Source of the DNA: Alphaproteobacteria bacterium
Lineage (GTDB): Bacteria > Pseudomonadota > Alphaproteobacteria > Puniceispirillales > Puniceispirillaceae
Assembly (NCBI GenBank): GCA_011525265.1
Contig: WTHV01000075.1
Span: 1 to 5,930, forward strand
DNA: 5,930 nt
Direction of reading: 5' to 3'
The notes beneath the pieces were generated by a model. It had not been told where the DNA came from. It was given only the letters and a program-made list of their open reading frames with translations, and did no database searches. Positions 1-5,930 of this stretch are shown in pieces. The translations under genes and the position numbers were made by a program. Every line of letters starts with the position of its first letter. Positions within the stretch are counted from its first letter, which is position 1.

Positions 1-17
1 AGTCATAGACACACAGA

Positions 18-49
18 CCCTGCACAATAGGATTGTGCAGGGTTTTTTT
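18..49 (+). terminator. Rho-independent terminator upstream of the permease gene
   Basis: A perfect 11-bp stem (CCCTGCACAAT at 18-28 and ATTGTGCAGGG at 32-42) with a 3-base loop AGG is followed at once by seven T (43-49). This is a textbook intrinsic terminator. It would end, or attenuate, transcription from a gene lying left of the window. The permease gene starts only about 15-25 bases beyond it. In many tripartite tricarboxylate transporter loci the binding-protein gene precedes the membrane genes, so the unseen upstream gene may be tctC; that part is inference. Confidence 0.93.
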
Positions 50-72
50 AACCGATAATTTGGATGATGGTT

Positions 73-2100
73 ATGGATGTTTTTTCAGATGCCTTCCCCG
101 CTTTTGTGCAAGCGTGGCAACTGATTTTACAATTGCCAGTGCTTGGTTATTTGTTACTTGGCGTTGTAATGGGCTTAGCAATTGGTGTGTTTCCAGGGCT
201 AGGCGGCATTGCTGGTTTATCTCTTGTTCTGCCTTTCATGTTTGGCCTTGATCCTATCCTTGGGCTTGCGTTGATGATTGGCATGGTCGCCGTTGTCCCA
301 ACCTCTGATACATTTGCCTCTGTTTTGATGGGTATCCCAGGTTCATCTGCCTCACAAGCCACTGTATTAGATGGCTTTCCAATGGCAAAGCAGGGTATGG
401 CGGCACGCGCCCTTTCAGCTGCTTTTGCCTCCTCTTTATTTGGCGGCCTTGTTGGCGCTTTTTTCTTAACTTTTTTTATTCTCATCGCACGCCCGATCGT
501 TCTGCTGTTCCAATCACCAGAATTACTTATGGTCTCTGTCTTTGGCCTATCTATGGTTGGCATTTTGGCAGGGCGCATTGCGATAAAGGGCATTATGGCG
601 GCTGGCATTGGTATGCTTGTCGCGACCATAGGCGAGGGGCCCTTTAATGGCGAGCTTCGTATGTCGAGCTATGATACGCCCTATTTATTGGACGGACTAA
701 AGCTCGTGATTGTTGGTTTGGGTATCTTTGCCATTCCTGAAATCATTGCATTGCTGCGCCAAGATAGTGCTATTGCAGATAAATCCCCCCTTGGCCTTGG
801 CTGGTTAAAAGGCGTCAAGGATTGGTGGGCGCATAAATGGCTATCTATCCGCTGTTCTCTTATTGGTGTCACAGTTGGCGTTATACCGGGGCTTGGCGGG
901 TCTGTTGTGGACTGGATTGCCTATGGCCACACCGTGCAAACCTCAAAAGATAAGTCACAATTTGGCAAGGGTGATGTGCGCGGTGTCATTGGGCCAGAGA
1001 GTTCGAATAATGCCAAAGAAGGTGGTGGTCTTGTGCCAACATTATTGTTTGGCATACCAGGTTCTGGCTCGATGGCTATCTTTATTGGCGCTTTATCATT
1101 GCTTGGCTCTGGCGAGTTAGAAGTCGGGCAAGTGATGTTAAAGGATAATTTGAATTATACCTATTCCATCGTCTGGCTATTGGCGCTTGCTAATGTATTT
1201 GGCACGATTTTATGTATCGCATTATCAAGCTATATTGCGCGCATAACAACCATTCCTTTTGCCTTTGTTGCGCCTTTTGTCTTTATGATTATCGCCTTTG
1301 CGGCCTTCCAATCAGGTCAAAATTTGATGGATTTGGTTGCCTTATTTGCCATTGGTCTTTTGGGCATTTTAATGCGTCGTTTTGACTGGTCACGGCCAGC
1401 TTTTTTGATTGGCTTTGTGCTTGCCAACCCTGTTGAAAATTATGCCAATAACGCCACACAAATAGCGGGAATTCGCTTTCGTGGCTCGATGGAAGCCGGC
1501 TTGTCTTATGTGGCAAGCCCGATTGTCATTGTGCTTGCTATTATCACGATACTCTCGGTGATTGTTGGCTTAAAACAGGCTAAAAATATCTTGGCAGAAG
1601 GACAGGTGGCCTCAGGCGCAAAGCGTGCGCCTGTCATTTTTCTTGCCCTACTGACAGGATTTTCTCTCTATGCGTTAATTGATGCCTGGACTATCCCAAG
1701 CTATGCCTTTGTTGATGCCGTATTCCCTCTTTTTGTGGCAAGTGTCACATCGCTATGTGGGCTGATACTGCTCGTGCAAATGCGCCTTAAGCCAGAGACT
1801 GACCATCTATTTGCTGACCGTGAGCATGATAAGTCTGAGACCTATCATTATGGTTTATGGGGCACGTTGAAATGGTTTGCAGGTCTGTTATTATTAACGT
1901 CTCTGGTTGGTTTTATCATCGCATTGACTGTCTTTTTGATCAGTTTCTTTAAGGTGCGTGCTAAGGCAAGTTGGCTGAAAACGCTCTGTTTATCAGTTGT
2001 CGGTGTTTTATTTATGTGCCTGATGGCAAAGCTATTAAACCGTGATTTCCCGCCCGGTCTATTGCAATCCTATATGACATTGCCATGGCCATTTGGTTAA
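73..2100 (+). CDS. Fused TctA-TctB permease of a tripartite tricarboxylate transporter (TTT)
   Basis: Membrane component of a TTT-family secondary transporter, which imports carboxylates using a periplasmic binding protein (TctC) and an ion gradient. Residues about 1-500 are TctA. The two-fold internal duplication of that family is visible as GVFPGLGG (38-45) followed by IPGSSAS (88-94), then GVIPGLGG (269-276) followed by GIPGSGS (327-333), all among many hydrophobic segments. Residues about 520-675 resemble the small TctB subunit: four hydrophobic spans (roughly 520-538, 544-568, 597-622, 634-652) separated by a charged loop. TctA is usually about 500 residues and TctB about 150 and separate, so 675 residues means a fusion, with a short polar linker (about 502-519) and no break in frame. 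Start choice: ATGs at 64, 67 and 73 are in frame; 73 is preferred because GGAT (62-65) lies 7 bases upstream and the product then begins MDVFS, as in relatives. It is probably co-transcribed with the isomerase gene 31 bases downstream. The substrate cannot be read from the sequence. Confidence 0.93.
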   Translation: MDVFSDAFPAFVQAWQLILQLPVLGYLLLGVVMGLAIGVFPGLGGIAGLSLVLPFMFGLDPILGLALMIGMVAVVPTSDTFASVLMGIPGSSASQATVLDGFPMAKQGMAARALSAAFASSLFGGLVGAFFLTFFILIARPIVLLFQSPELLMVSVFGLSMVGILAGRIAIKGIMAAGIGMLVATIGEGPFNGELRMSSYDTPYLLDGLKLVIVGLGIFAIPEIIALLRQDSAIADKSPLGLGWLKGVKDWWAHKWLSIRCSLIGVTVGVIPGLGGSVVDWIAYGHTVQTSKDKSQFGKGDVRGVIGPESSNNAKEGGGLVPTLLFGIPGSGSMAIFIGALSLLGSGELEVGQVMLKDNLNYTYSIVWLLALANVFGTILCIALSSYIARITTIPFAFVAPFVFMIIAFAAFQSGQNLMDLVALFAIGLLGILMRRFDWSRPAFLIGFVLANPVENYANNATQIAGIRFRGSMEAGLSYVASPIVIVLAIITILSVIVGLKQAKNILAEGQVASGAKRAPVIFLALLTGFSLYALIDAWTIPSYAFVDAVFPLFVASVTSLCGLILLVQMRLKPETDHLFADREHDKSETYHYGLWGTLKWFAGLLLLTSLVGFIIALTVFLISFFKVRAKASWLKTLCLSVVGVLFMCLMAKLLNRDFPPGLLQSYMTLPWPFG

Positions 2101-2121
2101 AAGCTCAAGCCCAGACCTAAT

Positions 2122-2125
2122 GGAG
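2122..2125 (+). promoter_or_regulatory. Ribosome binding site of the PrpF/GalD-like gene
   Basis: GGAG lies 6 bases before the ATG at 2132, inside the 31-base gap after the permease stop codon. It fixes the start of the isomerase gene. No terminator or promoter is visible in this gap, which supports a two-gene operon. Confidence 0.8.
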
Positions 2126-2131
2126 TAACTC

Positions 2132-3217
2132 ATGCAAACCGCTATTCCTTATTTTTTCATGCGCGGCGGCTCGTCACGTGGGCCTTATTTTAACAAGGCA
2201 GATTTGCCAGATGATCGCGAAGCATTAAGTCAGGTTTTAATCGCCGCTCTTGGCTCTGGCCACCCGTTAAATATTGATGGGATAGGGGGCGGTAACGCTG
2301 TGACCACAAAAGTGGCTATTCTGTCAAAATCAGATGATGACTGGGCTGATATTGATTATTTCTTTGCCCAAGTCAGTGTTGAAGATAGGCTCGTTGATTT
2401 TAAACCAACCTGCGGAAATATCCTAACGGCAGTCGGGCCTGCGGCTATTGAAATGGGGTTAATCAGCCCGTCTTCTGATATCACAGAGGTGAAGATCAAA
2501 GCTGTGAACACAGGGGCGCATATATTGGCACGCCTGCAAACACCAGATGGTGTTTTGACTTATGCTGGCGATGCGGCCATTGACGGTGTTCCTGGTACAG
2601 CGGCACCGGTTGAGCTGAATTTCATGGGCGTGGCAGGCTCATCAACAGGGCATTTCTTGCCCACAGGCAATTTGATTGATCGCATAGATGATATTGATGT
2701 CACTTGTATGGATGTGGCCATGCCAATGGTCATGGCACGAGCCAGTGATTTTGGCCTGACAGGACAGGAAAGCAGGGAAGAGCTTGATAATAACAGGTCG
2801 TTCTTTGCCTGCATGGAAGCGGTTCGCTTGAAAGCAGGCGCATTGATGGGGCTAGGCGATTGTACGAAATCTGTGACACCAAAATTTGGGCTATTTGCCC
2901 CTCATCAACAGACAGCACATATTCACACGCGCTATTTCATGCCATGGACAACCCACCCCACAATGGCGGTGACAGGGAGCCAGTGTATGGCATCTTGTGC
3001 CTTAACACCTGGCACAATTGCTTACGACCTTATGAAGCAACCTGATAAGAGCCCTGCGAGCATCAAGTTACATCACCCGATGGGGGTCATGGAGGTGCTG
3101 ACAGATTACCACATCTCAGATGACAACCACTTTACCCATCAATCAGCCGGTGTGGTTCGTACAGCGCGCAAATTGGCATCTGGTGAGGTGTTTATTCCTG
3201 CTGACATCCTAGCCTAA
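2132..3217 (+). CDS. PrpF / 4-oxalomesaconate tautomerase (GalD/LigU)-type isomerase
   Basis: A 361-residue cytoplasmic enzyme of the PrpF family (diaminopimelate-epimerase fold, two similar domains), which catalyses cis-trans or 1,3-allylic isomerisation of unsaturated di- and tricarboxylates. Visible marks are the N-terminal MRGGSSRG (10-17), IDGIGGG (48-54) leading to TTK with Lys60, and the CGN motif with Cys94. Lys and Cys are 34 residues apart, the same spacing as the Lys/Cys pairs reported for PrpF and LigU, so the catalytic pair seems intact. A GDAAIDGVPG segment (146-155) marks the middle of the protein. The wording of the motifs (DGIGGG, YFFAQVSVED) looks to me closer to 4-oxalomesaconate tautomerases than to the PrpF that works with AcnD. 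No gallate or protocatechuate ring-cleavage genes are visible, and the neighbours are a TTT permease and a TcuA homologue, so the natural substrate may be an aconitate-like acid. Length is normal; the last bases overlap the stop of the convergent membrane gene. Confidence 0.9.
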   Translation: MQTAIPYFFMRGGSSRGPYFNKADLPDDREALSQVLIAALGSGHPLNIDGIGGGNAVTTKVAILSKSDDDWADIDYFFAQVSVEDRLVDFKPTCGNILTAVGPAAIEMGLISPSSDITEVKIKAVNTGAHILARLQTPDGVLTYAGDAAIDGVPGTAAPVELNFMGVAGSSTGHFLPTGNLIDRIDDIDVTCMDVAMPMVMARASDFGLTGQESREELDNNRSFFACMEAVRLKAGALMGLGDCTKSVTPKFGLFAPHQQTAHIHTRYFMPWTTHPTMAVTGSQCMASCALTPGTIAYDLMKQPDKSPASIKLHHPMGVMEVLTDYHISDDNHFTHQSAGVVRTARKLASGEVFIPADILA

Positions 3218-4299
3218 CGCGGTTTTTTGCCAAATCGCACGGCCATAAGTGGCAATGAGATGAATATCAATATGATGCGGATCGTATGGTGAAAGGCGAC
3301 AAAGGCGATATCAAACCCAAATAGTAACGCCAGCAATGTCACCTCATAAAGCCCACCAGGCACAAAGGCGAGCCATAGACCCAAGAGATTTTGGTCAAGA
3401 AGAACAGATAGGCTAGCGGCGGCAAGAAAATAGAGCGATAGAATTAACAAGCTCATCAAACAGGCATCTTTTAGATAGCCCAATAATTCATGAAATTTCA
3501 CACAGGCAAGACGTGCACCAACCGCACCACCAATAGATAATTGTGCTAAAAGCACAAATTCAAAAATTCGTGGTATTTGGATAAGGCCTGCCATATGCGC
3601 TATCGCTGAAAAAACGACAGGGCCAAATAGATGTGGCATAGGCCAACGCATCAGTCGGGCGGTGATATAACCACTAATGCCAAGGCCAATAAAATACCCT
3701 AATTCCTTAGCGCTCATATCGCTAATGCTTGGCATAGTGGTCAGCAGTGTATTTGACTGCGCCACAGCCTCAGCGCCTTGGAAATAAGCAAGCAGAAGAG
3801 GGGTTGAGAAAAAGACAATTGTCACGCGGATGAGATGGAACAGCGCGACAACATAGTCTTTTTCGACTTGCTCACGTGCCATAATAAGCGCTTCTGCCTG
3901 ACCCCCTGGAATAGCGCAGAAAAATGCCATTAAGGGGTCATAGCCGCGCCATTTCGTTAAAAACAAAAAGCCTAAGGCAGTGACAATGCAAGTGACAAGC
4001 ATCATCACAATAGCGGTATCAAGCCACTGATAGGCCTGTGCCATCACACTGAGTGAAAAATAGCTTCCGATTAAGACGCCAAGCCCTAACACCACTGGCA
4101 CATGGAACCAACGCGCAACGCCAAGATGTGGCTGTAGCGGTTTGATATTGCTGCCAATAATCCACACACCAAATAGTGACCCCATCAAGAAAGGCGCTGG
4201 CATTTTTAACTGCAAAAACACCCAACCAGTGCAAAGTGCAATCGCAAATGTGGTTAGTGTTTGTTGACAGTCTTTGCGTAATCTCTGGAAATTAGTCAT
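3214..4299 (-). CDS. AbrB-type (PF05145) polytopic membrane protein, function unknown
   Basis: A 361-residue integral inner-membrane protein with roughly nine to ten hydrophobic spans. It shows the family's internal duplication: PGGQAE (131-136) followed by HLIRV (155-159), and PGGLYE (314-319) followed by HHTIRI (337-342), each with hydrophobic stretches around it. A shorter repeat is PAPFLMG (35-41) matched by MPHLFGP (221-227). These proteins are often labelled 'AbrB regulator' or 'ammonia monooxygenase' in databases. The name is misleading: this is not the DNA-binding Bacillus AbrB, and no enzymatic role is established. Start choice: the frame is open up to 4392, but that would put about 100 bases inside the regulator gene. 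The ATG at 4299 begins with MTNFQRL and has GGTGA (4312-4308) 8 bases upstream. The ATG overlaps the regulator's stop (ATGACTAA), suggesting translational coupling. A transport role linked to carboxylates is inferred from context only. Confidence 0.85.
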   Translation of the reverse strand: MTNFQRLRKDCQQTLTTFAIALCTGWVFLQLKMPAPFLMGSLFGVWIIGSNIKPLQPHLGVARWFHVPVVLGLGVLIGSYFSLSVMAQAYQWLDTAIVMMLVTCIVTALGFLFLTKWRGYDPLMAFFCAIPGGQAEALIMAREQVEKDYVVALFHLIRVTIVFFSTPLLLAYFQGAEAVAQSNTLLTTMPSISDMSAKELGYFIGLGISGYITARLMRWPMPHLFGPVVFSAIAHMAGLIQIPRIFEFVLLAQLSIGGAVGARLACVKFHELLGYLKDACLMSLLILSLYFLAAASLSVLLDQNLLGLWLAFVPGGLYEVTLLALLFGFDIAFVAFHHTIRIILIFISLPLMAVRFGKKPR

Positions 4300-5008
4300 T
4301 GCCATCATCACCAATAGACAAGATACGAAGACGAGCGGCGAGGGCATCTTGTAGGTGATCTTCCATCGCTTTGTGAGCGCTGACCTCATCACCTGCTATG
4401 ATGGCATGGGCAATCTCTTTATGTTGTTGATGCGCTATGGGTGACCGGTCGGTAAGCTGATAGGCTGTATCGCCGATCAAGATGAATAGATGGGCAAGCT
4501 TTTCAAGGGAATCACGCAAAAAATCATTCCGTGCAGACTGCATAATCGCATGATGAAACTGCCGATTATGCTCTGCTAGGGCTTGTGGCGTGCTTTGTGA
4601 TTCTATGAGTCTTTTTTCTCTATCTATCAGCTGTTGCAGAACTTGTTTTTCAGCAGGGCCAATATGGCGTGCGGCATATTTTGCCGCGGCCCCCTCAAGA
4701 AGGGTGCGCATATCATAGAGGTCATGAATATCGCGCCACGCAAGCTGGCGTACACGCATGGTCTGGCCATCAGCCTCTATCACACCATCTGCGCGCAATG
4801 CAGCCAATGCCTCTCTTAACGGGGTGCGTGATACCAAAAGCGCCTTACATAAATCAGCTTCAATAAGTTTGTGACCCGGCGGCAACAAACCCTTTTTTAT
4901 CGCTTCAATAATCGTAAGCCGGCATCTTTGGGCAGATGACAGTTTTTGTGCTGTCTGAGATGTCACCTCATCGGCAAGCTGTTGTAAATCATGCGATAAA
5001 TCTATCAA
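4292..5008 (-). CDS. GntR-family transcriptional regulator, FadR/FCD subfamily
   Basis: A 238-residue DNA-binding regulator. The N-terminal winged helix-turn-helix covers about residues 24-88, with the typical GntR block LIEADLCKALLVSRTPLREA (48-67) and the wing near ADGQTMRVR (79-87). The C-terminal all-helical FCD effector domain covers about 93-228. Its usual metal-binding set is present: Asn148 (in NRQFH), His152, His196 and His218, so it likely binds a metal and a small carboxylate. Start: no ATG is usable, because the first in-frame Met after the start (residue 84) lies beyond most of the winged HTH and a TGA stop lies upstream at 5038-5036. TTG at 5008 is supported by GGGGTGA just before it. 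It is divergent from the TcuA homologue and overlaps the AbrB-type gene by 8 bases, so it probably autoregulates and controls tcuA (inference). The Salmonella tricarballylate regulator TcuR is of LysR type, so this is a different solution. Confidence 0.93.
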   Translation of the reverse strand: MIDLSHDLQQLADEVTSQTAQKLSSAQRCRLTIIEAIKKGLLPPGHKLIEADLCKALLVSRTPLREALAALRADGVIEADGQTMRVRQLAWRDIHDLYDMRTLLEGAAAKYAARHIGPAEKQVLQQLIDREKRLIESQSTPQALAEHNRQFHHAIMQSARNDFLRDSLEKLAHLFILIGDTAYQLTDRSPIAHQQHKEIAHAIIAGDEVSAHKAMEDHLQDALAARLRILSIGDDGND

Positions 5009-5012
5009 TTTT

Positions 5013-5019
5013 TCACCCC
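5013..5019 (-). promoter_or_regulatory. Strong Shine-Dalgarno for the TTG-started regulator
   Basis: On the - strand GGGGTGA is followed by four A and then TTG. The good ribosome site at correct distance decides in favour of the rare TTG start at 5008, since the frame offers no ATG or GTG before the upstream TGA stop. Confidence 0.75.
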
Positions 5020-5049
5020 ATGTGAGGGAAAGGTGTCATGCGTTTTTCT

Positions 5050-5076
5050 TTGACAAAATGACGCGTCTTCTTTAAT
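5050..5076 (+). promoter_or_regulatory. Candidate promoter of the tcuA-like gene
   Basis: A perfect TTGACA (5050-5055) is followed after 15 bases by TTTAAT (5071-5076, five of six matches to TATAAT). The spacer is shorter than the usual 17, so strength is uncertain. The spacer holds an 8-bp palindrome GACGCGTC (5060-5067). Transcription would begin at about 5082-5084, which leaves almost no leader before the ATG at 5086. On the opposite strand TACAAT (5080-5075) could be a -10 for the regulator gene, but no convincing -35 goes with it. Confidence 0.45.
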
Positions 5077-5095
5077 TGTATGCAAATGAATACAA
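5076..5095. promoter_or_regulatory. Candidate GntR operator, inverted repeat TTGTAT-N8-ATACAA
   Basis: Two perfect 6-bp arms (TTGTAT 5076-5081, ATACAA 5090-5095) flank 8 bases. Read another way, the site is two adjacent 10-bp boxes, TTGTATGCAA and ATGAATACAA. They match the TTGTATACAA-like palindrome common for FadR/FCD regulators at 9 and 8 of 10 positions, and their centres are about one helical turn apart. The site overlaps the end of the candidate -10 and the start codons of the tcuA-like gene, as expected for a repressor site. The assignment to the adjacent GntR protein is inference. Confidence 0.5.
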
Positions 5096-5930
5096 AACTG
5101 AAAGCACTTTTTTCACAATCTTGGGATGTCGTTGTTGTTGGCGCAGGTAATGCAGGGCTTTGTGCGGCTATAACGGCCGCTGAGGCAGGCTGCAAAGTTC
5201 TGGTTGTTGAGGCAGCACCTCAGGATATGCGCGGCGGTAATACGCGCCATACGCGCAATTTGCGCGCCATGCATGATGCCCCAACAGATGTTTTAACCGA
5301 AACCTATCCGTTCGAAGAATATTTCGATGATTTGATGCGTGTCACCAAGGGCGTTACGAATAAGGAGCTAGCAAAATTAACGCTTGAGAAATCAGCCATG
5401 TTAACGCAGTGGCTATCATCAAGAGGGGTACGGTTTCAGCAAGCTCTATCAGGGACATTAAATCTTGGTCGCACAAATGCCTTTTTTCTAGGTGGGGGGC
5501 GCAGTCTGTTAAATCAGCTTTGCAATTATGCAACTGATCTTGGCATTTCCTTTCTTTATGACACCAAAATTGAAACGCTTTTGATTGAGCAGGGTTTTTG
5601 TGTTGGCGCCACTGTTGACGGTGAAGAGACAACATTACAGGCAAAGCAATTTATCATCACAGCAGGCGGCTTTGAGGCAAATCTTGATTGGTTGGCTGAG
5701 GGGTGGGGCGAGGCTGCGAAGAATTTCCTTGTACGCGGTACGCCCTATAATACAGGCGGTATGCTGAAATCCTTGTTGGATAATGGGGCGCAAGTTGTTG
5801 GTGAATTAGATCAATGCCATGCGGTTGCGATTGATGCCAGAGCGCCGAAATATGATGGCGGTATTGCAAGCCGCATTGATGGGGTGCCTTTTTCACTTGT
5901 TGTGAATCGCAATGGGGAGCGTTTCTATGA
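5080..5930 (+). CDS. tcuA: FAD-dependent tricarballylate dehydrogenase (TcuA-like), 3' end outside the window
   Basis: The first 283 codons of a flavoprotein of the TcuA type (fumarate reductase/succinate dehydrogenase flavoprotein superfamily), cut by the window edge; full-length relatives are about 460 residues. In Salmonella, TcuA oxidises tricarballylate to cis-aconitate and TcuB re-oxidises its FADH2. Visible marks are the dinucleotide-binding VVVVGAGNAG (17-26) with acidic Glu44 at the end of the second strand, the family signature RGGNTRHTRN (51-60) followed by LRAMHDAPTDVL, the block GRTNAFFLGGG (130-140), TAGGFEAN (194-201), NFLVRGTPYN (215-224) and AIDARAPKYDGG (250-261). These blocks match my recollection of TcuA closely. 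The C-terminal catalytic residues lie beyond the window. Start: ATG 5080 or ATG 5086 (two codons later); neither has a Shine-Dalgarno and a TGA lies upstream at 5059. Numbering here is from 5080. It is divergent from the GntR regulator, which probably controls it. A tcuB-like partner may follow downstream. Confidence 0.9.
   Translation, partial: MQMNTKLKALFSQSWDVVVVGAGNAGLCAAITAAEAGCKVLVVEAAPQDMRGGNTRHTRNLRAMHDAPTDVLTETYPFEEYFDDLMRVTKGVTNKELAKLTLEKSAMLTQWLSSRGVRFQQALSGTLNLGRTNAFFLGGGRSLLNQLCNYATDLGISFLYDTKIETLLIEQGFCVGATVDGEETTLQAKQFIITAGGFEANLDWLAEGWGEAAKNFLVRGTPYNTGGMLKSLLDNGAQVVGELDQCHAVAIDARAPKYDGGIASRIDGVPFSLVVNRNGERFY

Noticed and set aside
147..629. 160-codon open frame on the - strand opposite the permease gene
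   Set aside because: It lies wholly antisense to a clear TctA coding region; the product is low-complexity in character with no recognisable domain, and it is explained by codon bias of the real gene.
3218..3240. T-run GGTTTTTTGCC just after the isomerase stop as a terminator
   Set aside because: There is no stem before the T-run, and the bases are coding for the C-terminus of the convergent membrane protein.
4300..4392. N-terminal extension of the AbrB-type protein by 31 residues
   Set aside because: It would lie deep in the regulator gene, and the extension does not fit the family's usual N-terminus; ATG 4299 has a ribosome site and the typical short overlap.
5060..5067. 8-bp palindrome GACGCGTC in the divergent control region
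   Set aside because: It is short and matches no regulator site I know; it may be chance. The TTGTAT repeat is the better operator candidate.
5354..5896. Open frames on the - strand (5354-5644 and 5657-5896) opposite the dehydrogenase gene
   Set aside because: The + strand frame encodes continuous TcuA-family motifs through this region; the antisense frames are shadows.
1..5930. CRISPR array, tRNA/rRNA genes, insertion sequences or phage genes
   Set aside because: No regularly spaced repeats, no tRNA-like cloverleaf sequence and no transposase or integrase motifs were seen; almost all bases are used by the five metabolic genes.

Overview
The window looks like chromosomal DNA of a Gram-negative bacterium, probably a proteobacterium and perhaps a marine alphaproteobacterium. 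I base this on the gene families, the tight packing and the moderate G+C content judged by eye; no single marker fixes the taxon. All five protein-coding genes point to one theme: uptake and catabolism of a tricarboxylate-type acid such as tricarballylate or an aconitate-like compound, with a local regulator.

Layout: positions 1-60 hold the 3' flank of an unseen upstream gene, closed by a very clear intrinsic terminator (18-49). Next, on the + strand, come a fused TctA-TctB permease of a tripartite tricarboxylate transporter (73-2100) and, 31 bases later, a PrpF / 4-oxalomesaconate-tautomerase-type isomerase (2132-3217). On the - strand, converging with these and sharing 4 bases at the stop codons, is an AbrB-type (PF05145) polytopic membrane protein (4299-3214). 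It is preceded by, and overlaps by 8 bases, a GntR/FCD-family regulator (5008-4292, TTG start). Divergent from the regulator, on the + strand, starts a TcuA-type FAD-dependent tricarballylate dehydrogenase (from 5080 or 5086), which runs off the end of the window. The short divergent control region (about 5009-5085) carries a TTGACA element and an inverted repeat, TTGTAT-N8-ATACAA, that is a good candidate operator for the GntR protein.

Proposed working model (inference): a periplasmic binding protein, perhaps the gene lying upstream of base 1, delivers the acid to the fused TctAB permease. The TcuA homologue oxidises the saturated tricarboxylate to an aconitate-type alkene in the cytoplasm. 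The PrpF/GalD-like isomerase moves or isomerises the double bond so that the product can enter central metabolism. The GntR/FCD protein senses a carboxylate and controls tcuA and itself. The AbrB-type protein, translationally coupled to the regulator, has no established function and may be an accessory transporter. Salmonella tcuRABC uses a different regulator (LysR type) and a different transporter, and has no PrpF-like partner, so this cluster appears to be a re-assorted version of that pathway. The real substrate is not proven by the sequence.
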